Virus record (IMG/VR): IMGVR_UViG_3300010885_013533
Coordinates: 1-64,000 of that record
Reading direction: 5' to 3' (one strand)
Length of the DNA: 64,000 nucleotides
DNA from: a virus
Made by a program: the position numbers and the translations under genes. The notes beneath the pieces are model-generated. The model worked only from the letters and a program-made list of their open reading frames with translations. It did no database searches and was not told the DNA's origin. This document shows positions 52,097 to 60,725 of this stretch, piece after piece; within the stretch, counting starts at the first letter, position 1; each line of letters begins with the position of its first letter.

Positions 52097-53530
52097 TTAC
52101 CATGAGTGATATGCCTGCCTAATACTCTGATCACAAGTTGTGATATCCAGGGGCACCATCTGGTCAGGCATATATGAGCTGGGTCCTTGAGAGAGGGTCA
52201 CGGAATCAATATACATGCTATACTTCCCCTCTTCGCAAGTCTTGAGCACAGGTGCAATACCCAAGGCTTCCAGAATGGGGTCAAACTGTTGCACAAAGGC
52301 AGTGTCCACACCCAGCATGCTCACCCTGGCACCATAATGTGCCTGCTTGTGTTGTCGCAGCTTGAGCAGGGTGTCCAGCCCTGTGAGATCATGTGGTGCG
52401 TGTGATGCCCCAAAGCCCACACTTTTGTAACCCAGCAGCAGCAGGTCCCAACCTTCCTCCCAACTGCGTTCCAGGATCTGGGCCGTCTCCTCCATGGGCA
52501 CGCTGCCCACCACATGCTGAGCAGTCACATGCACATAACGATCATCCCAGCGACCACTGGTTCTATCCACCGCCTGTTTGATCTTGACCACCTTGTTAAG
52601 ATCTTTGACCCCATGCACACTCACGCCAATAGCACCCACATGAGCTTTTACAGCTTTCATTAGTGGTTTATTTTTAAGCCAATCCACAAAAAAGGTGGTG
52701 AAGTTGGGCACAATGCCATGTGCAGCAGCATACTCCAGCACCTCCGCTAGGTGTGGGTAGTGAGTTGGCTCACCTCCGCCAACAGCCACTTCAAACACGC
52801 CCTGCTGGCCCAGGGCTTTCAGAATGGTTTTGATGTTGTTCAGATCTGCATGCTTACCTGATTTTGTGCTACTCTGATAACACCACTCACATCCGCCCTG
52901 GCAGTAGTCTGTTACTTTAAGGTCCACTAATTCAGGAAAGGTACTCTTCACATAAGGTGGGACCTGTTCATCAAAGCTCATGCGCACCTTTGTTCCAGAA
53001 TCAGTATTAAACAGTACCCAGTAGTCTCCATCTTGTCTGACCTTTCGGTTGCCCAGTTGAGTGAACATTCTGGTGCAATCGTTCTCGAATGAGTTTGCAG
53101 GTGGCAGCTGGCCCTCGCTGTTATCATTACCACCCAAGATTACAACATCGTCACGCTGCACAAAGTCCCACATGGCGCGAATCAGATCCGGTGTGCGCAT
53201 AATGCTATCTTGCATGCCATCCCACGTACTCTGATGATCCACACCCATATAGTCAGGTAGGTCATGTACATCCACATGATCTCCTAACACACCCTGAATC
53301 ACATGCAGGATCTCATCACGATTCATACTTGCATCGCTCAGAGCTTGATACATCTGTGCGATGAAGTAGGCTGACTTACTATGTGTATCAGCTAAGGTGA
53401 ACTGTTCCCAGTTGTAGCTGTATCGCGAATATTCGTCAGTGTGTTCTCGTTGACCCTGGGGAATCATCACAATGGAATGACTGCTGCTGGAGTTGGTGGC
53501 AAAACCTGCTCGCACATTATGGATCTTCAC
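52097..53530 (-). CDS. Radical SAM enzyme with N-terminal NSSSS-type leader, 477 aa
   Basis: CQGGCEWC near residue 210 is the C-x3-C-x2-C cluster motif, and VGGGEPTHYP matches the GGxP SAM-binding element. A barrel continues to about 400, with extra Cys near the end (LKTCEEG, DITTCDQ). The first 25 residues (RAGFATNSSSSHSI) resemble the GFxxNSSSS start found on many small bacterial proteins of unknown function. The 180-residue domain between it and the barrel is unrecognised. Substrate unknown. The A-type carrier at 36254 could supply its cluster. Confidence 0.85.
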   Translation of the reverse strand: MKIHNVRAGFATNSSSSHSIVMIPQGQREHTDEYSRYSYNWEQFTLADTHSKSAYFIAQMYQALSDASMNRDEILHVIQGVLGDHVDVHDLPDYMGVDHQSTWDGMQDSIMRTPDLIRAMWDFVQRDDVVILGGNDNSEGQLPPANSFENDCTRMFTQLGNRKVRQDGDYWVLFNTDSGTKVRMSFDEQVPPYVKSTFPELVDLKVTDYCQGGCEWCYQSSTKSGKHADLNNIKTILKALGQQGVFEVAVGGGEPTHYPHLAEVLEYAAAHGIVPNFTTFFVDWLKNKPLMKAVKAHVGAIGVSVHGVKDLNKVVKIKQAVDRTSGRWDDRYVHVTAQHVVGSVPMEETAQILERSWEEGWDLLLLGYKSVGFGASHAPHDLTGLDTLLKLRQHKQAHYGARVSMLGVDTAFVQQFDPILEALGIAPVLKTCEEGKYSMYIDSVTLSQGPSSYMPDQMVPLDITTCDQSIRQAYHSW

Positions 53531-53589
53531 TTCATATGTCCTGATCGTTTATGAGTTCAGTATATACAATGTGTCTGTTAAGTCAACAC

Positions 53590-54090
53590 CTAAACTAACT
53601 CTCTAATGTCCAATACATCTAAGTTTTTACCCACATCCTTGATAAAAAACACACATGCAGGATTGGGTTTATTTTCCACAGGCACAGCCAAAAAGTGACC
53701 CAGCTTCAATTTGGGAAAACACCATTTTACATCTGCAAACACATTCACAATCTCCACATGCAGAAAATCAGGCATGAACCCAGCTATGGGATTGAATGCA
53801 AATGCATCAAATTGTTTGTCCATGATATCCACCAATCGGATAACTTCCAGATCCCCTGCATGCTTATCACCCACCACCACATGCCAATCTAGCGGCATTT
53901 GTATGTTGTGATTACCTACTTTGAGATCAGCACATGGAGAATGGAATATGTCCAAAAACACCAAAGGGGGCCAATAATAGTCTATGCAATCACGATCACT
54001 ATAGTCTAACACACAGTATCTTAAATCGTCCACTTTGTCAGGCATGGTGTTCAAATTGAACACCTGGTTATCCACTGTCAATATTTTCAT
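53590..54090 (-). CDS. Conserved-looking hypothetical protein, 166 aa
   Basis: Aromatic beta-rich protein with DRDCIDYYWPPLVF and IAGFMPDFLHVEIVN segments. Cys positions scattered. Sits between the radical SAM gene and UvsW. The TTTAAATA element lies five bases before the ATG. No family assigned. Confidence 0.6.
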   Translation of the reverse strand: MKILTVDNQVFNLNTMPDKVDDLRYCVLDYSDRDCIDYYWPPLVFLDIFHSPCADLKVGNHNIQMPLDWHVVVGDKHAGDLEVIRLVDIMDKQFDAFAFNPIAGFMPDFLHVEIVNVFADVKWCFPKLKLGHFLAVPVENKPNPACVFFIKDVGKNLDVLDIRELV

Positions 54091-54095
54091 GTGGA

Positions 54096-54102
54096 TATTT
54101 AA
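54096..54102 (-). promoter_or_regulatory. Late-promoter-like TTAAATA abutting a start codon
   Basis: TTTAAATA followed by TCCAC and ATG 54090, the leaderless-type layout. Confidence 0.4.
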
Positions 54103-54114
54103 AGTGACTGACTG

Positions 54115-56685
54115 CTATAAGTGGATTTTTTTCACATCAAAAGGATACTCAGCGTTCTTGTAGAATTGTTTGCGTTTGAGCAGGTGGTTGTTGCTAAACT
54201 TCATCTTGCTACAAACATCAACCACAGCTACAGCATCCTTATCATCCGCCATGCGCAATCCTCTACCAATGCTCTGGATGGTTCTCACAAAGCTCTTGCC
54301 AGCTTCCACCAACACCAAATTGAAAATACGATTGATGCTGATACCTGTGCTGGTGGTGCCATATGTGGCAATCATGATCTTGTTGTCGCTGAAGTTGATT
54401 TCCTTGTAATGTTCACGACGATCAGAACTTTTCATTTCACCACTAATGAACACAGCGTCGCTGATTTGGTTGTACAGCTTCTGTCCAGTTTCAATACGAT
54501 CCACCAACACTAAGGTGTTCCCTGACCCTCCCAGTTTCTCAATCTCATCTGCCAGCCATTTGAGCCGCATGTCATTTGTTACCAAATACTTGAGCTCTTC
54601 CTGGTAGTTGTTGTATTGAGCAGTTTCCTGTGTTTGCCAAACTGTGACCTGACATTTGGCCAACACACCTTTGTCCTGCAACTCTTTGGCTGTTAGTTTG
54701 CCAATTTCTGGACCAATGGCTGTGAACAGACCCATCTGTTTGTAATCTTCTTCAGGAATGGTGCCTGTGAGACCCCACCTGATGGGTATGTTTTTGAACA
54801 CTGAGGTCATCAGCTTGTGTAGAATATTTGTATCCTTTATCGCGTGCGCTTCATCAACTATGACTGCCACAAGTCCTTTGAGGAACTTTTCCATCTGATC
54901 ATTATCCAGACAGTCCTTGTGCTTTTTTTCAAGCACATTCAAACTCTGCCAGGTGCAGATGGTGTGGGTGCAATCATATTCCTTGCGATCACCAAACAGC
55001 ACCCCCACATCCAGACCCAGGTTGCGATAATCCTCTTCTGTCTGTTGCACCAGATTCTTGTTGGGTACAATCACGATGGTGCGCCCATATGGTTCCACCA
55101 TCTTGCTGAGTGTGGCAGTCACCAGGGTGTTATGTGTCATCACAAAATCATCTGTCAGATACAAGTGATCAGGATCATCAATCATGATGCATTTGACAGG
55201 TTCATGTGATACCTTTTTGATATCAGTAATGTGGAGAACTGGAAGAGTCCTTGCGTTACGATTGCGGATTCGGTCTAACTTGCGTGGTAGAGACACTAAT
55301 AATTCAGGTGTGGGATGATATAACCTAATAGTATATGCATCTTTGGCAGGAATTCTGTCCCCAGATTTATTCACATAAGATCTGTTCTTTAATACCTTGG
55401 TATATGCTATACCTCCCACACTTCTGATCAGATGCACAAAGTCTGCTGCCAATTGTGGGCTAACAGTAGTAAATGAATAATCCCCTCTTTTACTCACATA
55501 ACCGTCTGTGTCCATGAGACCCTGAATTAATTCCACCCTCTGTGGGTAGGATGCATTCAAATAGATTTCAGGAATAAATTTTGTGTGGCTATATGCGCCC
55601 ATAAGACCTAGTTCAGCAATAATAGATTTATAGCGATGGTATGAAGGAATCTGTTGATCTCTAATGATCTTACCATGTGTGTCCCTCTTTTGAGTTTTTG
55701 TATATTCAGATCTATACATCATATGAGTTGAATAATCTTTAAACACCACGCTACAGTCAAGCCGGCCACAATATTTTAACACATAATCTGAATGAAGTAA
55801 GCTGGAAAACTTATCCAGAATAAATTGATCTTGTGATGTGAATCCAATGTTGTTTCTAAATGATCCGTCGCCCAACATAGCTCCCAACAGGTATGGTTCT
55901 AACGGCAGAGATCTAGGTTGGACATCTTGATTCATAGCTGCTAGTGGCACACCAATGCATCTCCTAGTTTTATTTTTTAATGCAATGACGTCTTTCAAAC
56001 TTAACAGTTTAAATTTATTCTGCCAGTCATGGTGAAAGATGGGCCAAATATGGTCTTCACAAGACCTCACCTTTCTGCCATCTTTGAATGTAAGTTCATA
56101 CACATCCTTGTGACCTGGATCAAATATTGCTTGAACTTGCACAGAGTTGCCTTTTGGGGTCATCACTTGATCCCCCACTTGCAGATCTCCCATAGTGGTC
56201 CAACCATTTGGTGTTTTAACTTTGGCATATAAGGGTTGACATTTACCCGCACTTGTGGGTAGTACCTGGACACCCTGTAAGTTCTGCAAACAGCAGTTGA
56301 CGGCATCTGCCTGATAGTCTCGCAATTGAATGGGTTCACCTGCAAAACGATGTCCATGAGGCCAAGTTTGGTCACACAAATATTGTTCATCTACTGTGTC
56401 AAATTCAAACTTGTGATATGCACGCTGGTCATCAATTTCAAATTCATAACCCTTCTCTTGCAATACGCCCATGAGTACATCCAGGCAGTTAAGATAGGTC
56501 TTGCCACCTTGTGTCATGAAGCTTGTGGTTCCGTCCCATTTACCTATTTTATAGGCAGGGGAATATCTAGCCGAAGGCAGGAAAAACTGAACCTTCTTGA
56601 TCATGGCTCTCTTGGTGGCCAAGTCCACATTCTGAATGTGCACATTAACTTCATCCTCAATCACAATCTTGGCTACTTGATCCAT
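54115..56685 (-). CDS. uvsW: UvsW-like DNA helicase interrupted by an intein
   Basis: 856 aa precursor. Residues 1-148 (wing domain, QLRDYQADAVN Q-motif-like, then LPTSAGK) and 520-856 (TLVTATL..., IVDEAHAIKD, LTGTIPEE, IGRGLR) form the SF2 helicase of about 485 aa, close to T4 UvsW (503). The intein sits inside the Walker A motif, between Lys148 and Thr520, so no ATPase exists before splicing. UvsW drives recombination-dependent replication and fork regression. Confidence 0.93.
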   Translation of the reverse strand: MDQVAKIVIEDEVNVHIQNVDLATKRAMIKKVQFFLPSARYSPAYKIGKWDGTTSFMTQGGKTYLNCLDVLMGVLQEKGYEFEIDDQRAYHKFEFDTVDEQYLCDQTWPHGHRFAGEPIQLRDYQADAVNCCLQNLQGVQVLPTSAGKCQPLYAKVKTPNGWTTMGDLQVGDQVMTPKGNSVQVQAIFDPGHKDVYELTFKDGRKVRSCEDHIWPIFHHDWQNKFKLLSLKDVIALKNKTRRCIGVPLAAMNQDVQPRSLPLEPYLLGAMLGDGSFRNNIGFTSQDQFILDKFSSLLHSDYVLKYCGRLDCSVVFKDYSTHMMYRSEYTKTQKRDTHGKIIRDQQIPSYHRYKSIIAELGLMGAYSHTKFIPEIYLNASYPQRVELIQGLMDTDGYVSKRGDYSFTTVSPQLAADFVHLIRSVGGIAYTKVLKNRSYVNKSGDRIPAKDAYTIRLYHPTPELLVSLPRKLDRIRNRNARTLPVLHITDIKKVSHEPVKCIMIDDPDHLYLTDDFVMTHNTLVTATLSKMVEPYGRTIVIVPNKNLVQQTEEDYRNLGLDVGVLFGDRKEYDCTHTICTWQSLNVLEKKHKDCLDNDQMEKFLKGLVAVIVDEAHAIKDTNILHKLMTSVFKNIPIRWGLTGTIPEEDYKQMGLFTAIGPEIGKLTAKELQDKGVLAKCQVTVWQTQETAQYNNYQEELKYLVTNDMRLKWLADEIEKLGGSGNTLVLVDRIETGQKLYNQISDAVFISGEMKSSDRREHYKEINFSDNKIMIATYGTTSTGISINRIFNLVLVEAGKSFVRTIQSIGRGLRMADDKDAVAVVDVCSKMKFSNNHLLKRKQFYKNAEYPFDVKKIHL
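55129..56241 (-). other. Intein in UvsW with LAGLIDADG endonuclease, 371 aa
   Basis: Residues 149-519 of the precursor. Starts with Cys (CQPLYAKV), block B around RSCEDHIWPI, two LAGLIDADG motifs (LLGAMLGDG, LIQGLMDTDG), and ends VMTHN before Thr+1. A complete cis-splicing mobile intein. Confidence 0.93.
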
Positions 56686-56761
56686 GTGGTTCTTTCTCTA
56701 TTAGGATAAACAATCCTGTATGTTAATTTATACCAAACTGGAACTCAACACATACAGTCAT

Positions 56762-56786
56762 AAAAAACCCCACCAATTTGGTGAGG
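56762..56786 (-). terminator. Rho-independent terminator
   Basis: Minus strand CCTCACC / GGTGGGG stem with a five-base loop (one G.U), followed by T6. It ends the MazG-like gene transcript ahead of uvsW. Confidence 0.85.
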
Positions 56787-56821
56787 CGTTGTACAATTAC
56801 ACATGGTAATTTTGGGATCAC

Positions 56822-57130
56822 TTACGGTGTGTCTCCCAAATGTTTTGAATACAGTTTGAGCTTATCGAATTTTCTCTGTTTAGCAAGCTCTATTTCAAGT
56901 GTGCCTATTTGATAGTGTCTGCAAACTAGATCAGCTAATGCCAATACATCCCCTATCTCTTGAATCAGACGTTGCCGAGCACTAACACCAGGCTGCTCAG
57001 GATTTTCGCTTATCAAACCAAAACGTTTGACCTTGCTCAAGATAACAATCAGCTCACCGCATTCCTCTTGCAGAATGTCCAGGGCTTCAGTTTGTGCATT
57101 TTCCATGATCAGATTATGATGTATGTGCAT
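56822..57130 (-). CDS. MazG-like nucleotide pyrophosphohydrolase, 102 aa
   Basis: ILQEECGELIVILSK (E-x-x-E) and RLIQEIGDVLALADL (E-x-x-D) form the all-alpha NTP-PPase metal site. Phage MazG-like proteins hydrolyse dNTPs or may alter ppGpp. The start could be ATG 57130 or 57106; neither has a clear Shine-Dalgarno. Confidence 0.78.
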   Translation of the reverse strand: MHIHHNLIMENAQTEALDILQEECGELIVILSKVKRFGLISENPEQPGVSARQRLIQEIGDVLALADLVCRHYQIGTLEIELAKQRKFDKLKLYSKHLGDTP

Positions 57131-57197
57131 ACAGATTTCAAATGAGATCTAATCCCAATATGAAGAATTTTTATCCCATGTGGGAAAACCAGGATGG

Positions 57198-57662
57198 TCA
57201 AGTTACTATGACCACCCTATCAAAACCTTCAGACTGGTGGGGAGGTTCCAACTGGCTCTTCATGGCCATGACCACATTCACAGGAATCATCTTACCAGGA
57301 CGACTGGCCAATCGCCTCTGGAGTTCTGCGTCACCAGGTGTGGGGAAATACACAGCCACCTTTTCATAGGTGAGAGGAATTTGTGCAAACTTGGGTGCAC
57401 GAGCCTTGGCTGTTACGTTAGTTTGATCCCAATACACATCTTTCTGATCTGCGATAGCCTTACGCAGATCTTCCTTCATGAGGCGAGTGGCTTCACCAAT
57501 CACCTTCTTGAAGATGAGTGTGTAGGTGGTGTTGTTCAGCTGGGCAAAGTGCTCCACATAGTTGTCTGTGCTGAGCACGACAGCATTGGTCTGAACCTGC
57601 TTGCTGAGCCAAAAACTTTTTCCTGAGCCAGGGACGCCAATCAGCATATAAAGAGTGGGCAT
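57198..57662 (-). CDS. P-loop kinase (polynucleotide kinase/Zeta-like), 154 aa
   Basis: IGVPGSGKSFWL at the N-terminus is a Walker A; LSTDNYVE follows as the usual D of the T4 Pnk-like kinase, and YWDQTNVTAKAR matches its D-x-T-N helix. RPGKMIPVNVV resembles the LID region. Substrate could be RNA/DNA ends or a nucleotide. One-base overlap with the 57662 gene. Confidence 0.8.
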   Translation of the reverse strand: MPTLYMLIGVPGSGKSFWLSKQVQTNAVVLSTDNYVEHFAQLNNTTYTLIFKKVIGEATRLMKEDLRKAIADQKDVYWDQTNVTAKARAPKFAQIPLTYEKVAVYFPTPGDAELQRRLASRPGKMIPVNVVMAMKSQLEPPHQSEGFDRVVIVT

Positions 57663-57838
57663 CAGCGGTTTTCGCAGCTCACAAGATACTGAGTTTCCAC
57701 ACCAGCCGCACGGTTGGCGCGGTTGATCACCTGTACCACACGGATCTCATCTATGCAGTCACCATGTTTGGCAACAATTTCCATACGACCAGGCTGGATC
57801 ACACCAGCCACCATCATGATCACAACTAGCACGTTCAT
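57662..57838 (-). CDS. Small protein with hydrophobic N-terminus, 58 aa
   Basis: AAGGAG 8 bases before ATG 57838. MNVLVVIMMVAGVIQPG looks like a short signal or membrane anchor, followed by a beta/alpha segment (HGDCIDEIRVVQVINRAN). TGATG overlap couples it to the kinase gene. Confidence 0.65.
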   Translation of the reverse strand: MNVLVVIMMVAGVIQPGRMEIVAKHGDCIDEIRVVQVINRANRAAGVETQYLVSCENR

Positions 57839-57880
57839 GTTATTTCTCCTTGTATGTTTGATACACTAGCAGGAAGTGGT

Positions 57881-58075
57881 TTAGTTGTCAACCTGTTTAT
57901 TTTCACATTCCTGCACCTGCAACTGAATCACCTTCACACTGCCATATTCTGCCAGCCCGCGATGCTCATGCTCTATAAGATATGCCAGGGACGCTATCAG
58001 CTCAGGTTGCGTCATCTGGTCCACACCATCCTTGTCAGTGGGTGTGAACTCCATGTGCACCACAACTTTCTTCAT
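57881..58075 (-). CDS. Small protein, 64 aa
   Basis: ATG 58075 two bases after the AAA ATPase stop (TGATCATG). MKKVVVHMEFT... with acidic C-terminus. A longer upstream frame is only read-through of the ATPase region. Confidence 0.6.
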   Translation of the reverse strand: MKKVVVHMEFTPTDKDGVDQMTQPELIASLAYLIEHEHRGLAEYGSVKVIQLQVQECENKQVDN

Positions 58076-58077
58076 GA

Positions 58078-59118
58078 TCAGCGGCCCCCATTCTTGAACA
58101 GGGTCTTGCTGGCCCGGCTCTGCCAGTTCTGCGGCATTGCCTTCATGAGATCTGCACACTTCTTAACCGTGCGCAGATCCATCTGCGCAATGCGATCCAC
58201 ATTATCCATGATCCAGCTCAGCAGCGTCTCACGCTCGCGCTTGCTGAAATCATATTCCTCCAGCATGTCCGAGTTCAGGGCCACATTGCGGATGTGGATC
58301 AGTCGCTCACGCATGGTGGTGATCATCAAGTCCAAATAATGGACTCGACTTACAATAGCCTCACAATGTGGTGCCAGCTTGCCGCTCTTGACCTGGTTCA
58401 GCTTCATGTTGGTGAGGAAGATCACACCACCATGGAATTCAAAGCTAGTGGGCACTTCCATCTTTTCCAGCGCAAATCCAGCACTGCCCCAGGTGATCTT
58501 GCGAGTTTTTTTCGTGTCCAGGGCAGCTTTCAGAATGTTCAGCGCATCAATGTCTTCCAGCACATCACAGTCATCCAGCACCAGCACACTGCCCTTGTCA
58601 GCCATTTCGTACAGCTTGGTGTACAGCATGATGGGAGTGATGTGACCACAAATCACATCAAACTTGGGCTTAACGCCCAGCAGCTTGGCTTGCATGCCCA
58701 GGGTCTCATCAAGCTCTGTGAGCACAGTCTGGCTCTTGCCAATGCCAGCAGGCCCACTCACCACCAAGCCCTTGATCACACCTGAAGCCACGGCCGCAGT
58801 CATCTCTGCCAGGATCTCAAAAGTCTCCTTGAGGTCCGTGGCAATCTCGTCGTCTGTGCGAGTGGGCACTTCTTCCTGCGCAACCGTAGCAGCACCCTGC
58901 TTGGCATCAATCAGCTCAAAGTCAGTGCCGCTCTTGATGAAGATGCGGTTCTTGCCCTGACGCAGGCCTTCCTGTCCTTCGCCCTCCACAGTGATGTACA
59001 GCCCCAGGTTGGGTTCACGCTGCATGTGGCCCATAAGGCGCAGCACGCGGTTCTCAATGTGCACACCGGCCTTGGTGTGGCCCTGGATAACACGGACAAA
59101 AGTGTTGTTCAGTTCCAT
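58078..59118 (-). CDS. Phage AAA-type ATPase, 346 aa
   Basis: Walker A GPAGIGKS near 124-131 and Walker B VLVLDDCDV near 180; then IFLTNM (sensor 1) and an Arg-rich helical end. This is the kind of stand-alone AAA ATPase found in many phages, with a possible role in helicase loading or assembly. Preceded by a TAGACA-N17-TATAAA promoter and followed by three small genes. By eye the 57.2-59.1 kb block has higher GC than neighbours, so it may have been acquired separately. Confidence 0.85.
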   Translation of the reverse strand: MELNNTFVRVIQGHTKAGVHIENRVLRLMGHMQREPNLGLYITVEGEGQEGLRQGKNRIFIKSGTDFELIDAKQGAATVAQEEVPTRTDDEIATDLKETFEILAEMTAAVASGVIKGLVVSGPAGIGKSQTVLTELDETLGMQAKLLGVKPKFDVICGHITPIMLYTKLYEMADKGSVLVLDDCDVLEDIDALNILKAALDTKKTRKITWGSAGFALEKMEVPTSFEFHGGVIFLTNMKLNQVKSGKLAPHCEAIVSRVHYLDLMITTMRERLIHIRNVALNSDMLEEYDFSKRERETLLSWIMDNVDRIAQMDLRTVKKCADLMKAMPQNWQSRASKTLFKNGGR

Positions 59119-59147
59119 GTGGTATGCTTCCTTGTTGCTATGTGGCT

Positions 59148-59176
59148 TTTATAACATGGTATCTGCAAGCTGTCTA
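59148..59176 (-). promoter_or_regulatory. Sigma-70 promoter TAGACA-N17-TATAAA
   Basis: The -10 TATAAA complements 59148-59153 and the -35 TAGACA complements 59171-59176. It faces left toward the AAA ATPase gene. A further AAAAAAGGT/ACCTTTTTT hairpin lies upstream of it (59177-59213). Confidence 0.55.
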
Positions 59177-59340
59177 CCAAAAAAGGTGCCTTTTGAACCT
59201 TTTTTTCGCAGCCTGTGTCAAGTGTGATCGTCGTCTTCATGTGCATGATAGCATGATTAGCCCAAATGTCTAGCTAAATCTCATGTGAAAATCATGCAGA
59301 AATTGGGTAAAATTTGTAATAAAATTACGCGAGAATTTGG

Positions 59341-59368
59341 TTGACAGAGTGGCTCATCGTGTTACACT
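59341..59368 (+). promoter_or_regulatory. Early sigma-70 promoter 1 (TTGACA-N16-TACACT)
   Basis: Consensus -35, 16-base spacer and TACACT -10. The leader CACATAAAGCAAGGA recurs before the next two genes. Confidence 0.8.
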
Positions 59369-59396
59369 GGCCACATAAAGCAAGGAATTTGGACAC

Positions 59397-59750
59397 ATGA
59401 CATATGTGGGATATCACAAGGTGCTGCCCATCCATCCTGGTGATGTTGTCGTCATCCCCAAGGGCACTAGGGTCAAGAGCATGCATCCTGGTCGTGCCAG
59501 TTATGTGACCACTCGTGCTCAACGTGTGAAGGTCAACCACATGATGCCTGGTTGCTCCTGGCACTACAGTATGATTGGTGAGCGTGAGGCCCGTGACTTT
59601 GGTCTCAACTTGGACACACTCCAGGAATTGCGACGCACAGATGGTCTCAAGTACATGGACTCCTACCACCATGTGAGCAATCCTGCTGTGGTGTGGGCCG
59701 GTACCGGTGGTTACTGGTGTGAAGTGGACATCAATCTGGTGCTGAGTTAA
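59397..59750 (+). CDS. Early hypothetical protein, 117 aa
   Basis: AAGGA upstream of ATG 59397. Compact basic beta-rich protein (GDVVVIPKGTRVKSMHPG), SH3/cupin-like look, ending GGYWCEVDINLVLS. First of four genes each with its own early promoter. Unrecognised. Confidence 0.65.
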   Translation: MTYVGYHKVLPIHPGDVVVIPKGTRVKSMHPGRASYVTTRAQRVKVNHMMPGCSWHYSMIGEREARDFGLNLDTLQELRRTDGLKYMDSYHHVSNPAVVWAGTGGYWCEVDINLVLS

Positions 59751-59758
59751 CAACTTGG

Positions 59759-59786
59759 TTGACAACCAATATCGTCATGCTATACT
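59759..59786 (+). promoter_or_regulatory. Early sigma-70 promoter 2 (TTGACA-N16-TATACT)
   Basis: TTGACA, 16 bases, TATACT, then the CATAAAGCAAGGA leader shared with promoter 1. Confidence 0.85.
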
Positions 59787-59813
59787 AACATCATAAAGCA
59801 AGGACCCACACAC

Positions 59814-60134
59814 ATGACACTTCCCAAGCCTGTATATCCCTACATTGGTCGCTTGTATCAGGCTGCTGTGAATGCGGGAGTCAGTCCAGGCACCCTGAAC
59901 CGTGAAAGTGCTGACAGCCTGATTCGCATTCTGCAACGAGGCAATTGGGCCAAGGATAATGAGGACATCATCAACATGTGGAACCGTGGTGGCGACACCT
60001 ATGGTGATATGATCAAGGCAGTACGAGCTTATCACAACCAGGTCAATCAGGCAGCTCGTGCACAAAAGGCTGCGGAACGTGCACAAGCCAAAGCAGATGC
60101 TCAGGCTGCCAAACTGGCTGCCAAAGCTGTGTGA
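59814..60134 (+). CDS. Early hypothetical protein, 106 aa
   Basis: Globular head (PVYPYIGRLYQAAVNAG) and an Ala/Lys/Gln-rich helical tail (AQKAAERAQAKADAQAAK) that may be a coiled coil or DNA-binding tail. AAGGA upstream. Unrecognised. Confidence 0.65.
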   Translation: MTLPKPVYPYIGRLYQAAVNAGVSPGTLNRESADSLIRILQRGNWAKDNEDIINMWNRGGDTYGDMIKAVRAYHNQVNQAARAQKAAERAQAKADAQAAKLAAKAV

Positions 60135-60141
60135 AAAACAG

Positions 60142-60169
60142 TTGACAGGCTGCATGATCAAGTTATAGT
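60142..60169 (+). promoter_or_regulatory. Early sigma-70 promoter 3 (TTGACA-N16-TATAGT)
   Basis: TTGACA, 16 bases, TATAGT, then CACATAGAGCAAGGAG. Confidence 0.85.
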
Positions 60170-60196
60170 GACCACATAGAGCAAGGAGATTGCATT

Positions 60197-60502
60197 ATGA
60201 CCGTGAACCGTGAACGTAAGAAGGTTTGGCGTGAAGTAACCAGCTTGGACATGGAGTATATGAGTCTGGATAGTGTGATTGCTGAACTTCAGTCATATCG
60301 CAATCAGTATGGCGCCCACACTCGTATAGAGAAGAGGCAATATGATTATAGTGATGGTGAGTACTATGCTGTCATGTGTGAGCGTGACGAGACCGATTAT
60401 GAAATGACCAAGCGTATTGGAAAGGAAGAGCGATGGGAAGCTGAAAAGACTGCTCGTGATCTAGCAGAACTGGCACGTTTGAAGAAGCAGTATGGAGGCT
60501 AA
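60197..60502 (+). CDS. Early hypothetical protein, 101 aa
   Basis: Charged helical protein (MTVNRERKKVWREVT ... KEERWEAEKTARDLAELARLKKQ). AAGGAG eight bases before ATG 60197. May act as a nucleic-acid-binding or host-takeover protein; unassigned. Confidence 0.65.
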   Translation: MTVNRERKKVWREVTSLDMEYMSLDSVIAELQSYRNQYGAHTRIEKRQYDYSDGEYYAVMCERDETDYEMTKRIGKEERWEAEKTARDLAELARLKKQYGG

Positions 60503-60506
60503 CAAA

Positions 60507-60725
60507 ATGCGATATCTGGTATTTGGTGGTAGTGAATACTACCCTGGCGGTGGCATGCAGGACCTTGTGGGCTCCTTTGATGATCTGGCTCCGGCGGTGG
60601 CTCGCATGCGTGAATTGCGTGAGCCAGACAAGTGGTCATATACATCATGTGATTGGGTGCATGTGTATGATGTGCAAGCAGGCACCACCCATTATCTGAG
60701 TGACTTTGATTCACATGAATCCTGA
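60507..60725 (+). CDS. Small early protein, 72 aa
   Basis: ATG 60507 with GGAGG eight bases upstream, inside the end of the previous gene; an earlier ATG (60492) is less likely. MRYLVFGGSEYYPGGGMQDL then an acidic Trp/Tyr-rich end. The pattern looks like small phage proteins that describe host data items (YYPGGG), function unknown. Confidence 0.6.
   Translation: MRYLVFGGSEYYPGGGMQDLVGSFDDLAPAVARMRELREPDKWSYTSCDWVHVYDVQAGTTHYLSDFDSHES

Noticed and set aside
59177-59213. AAAAAAGGT / ACCTTTTTT hairpin as a terminator
   Set aside because: It lies between two divergent genes, so no transcript would end there; could be an insulator but no support.
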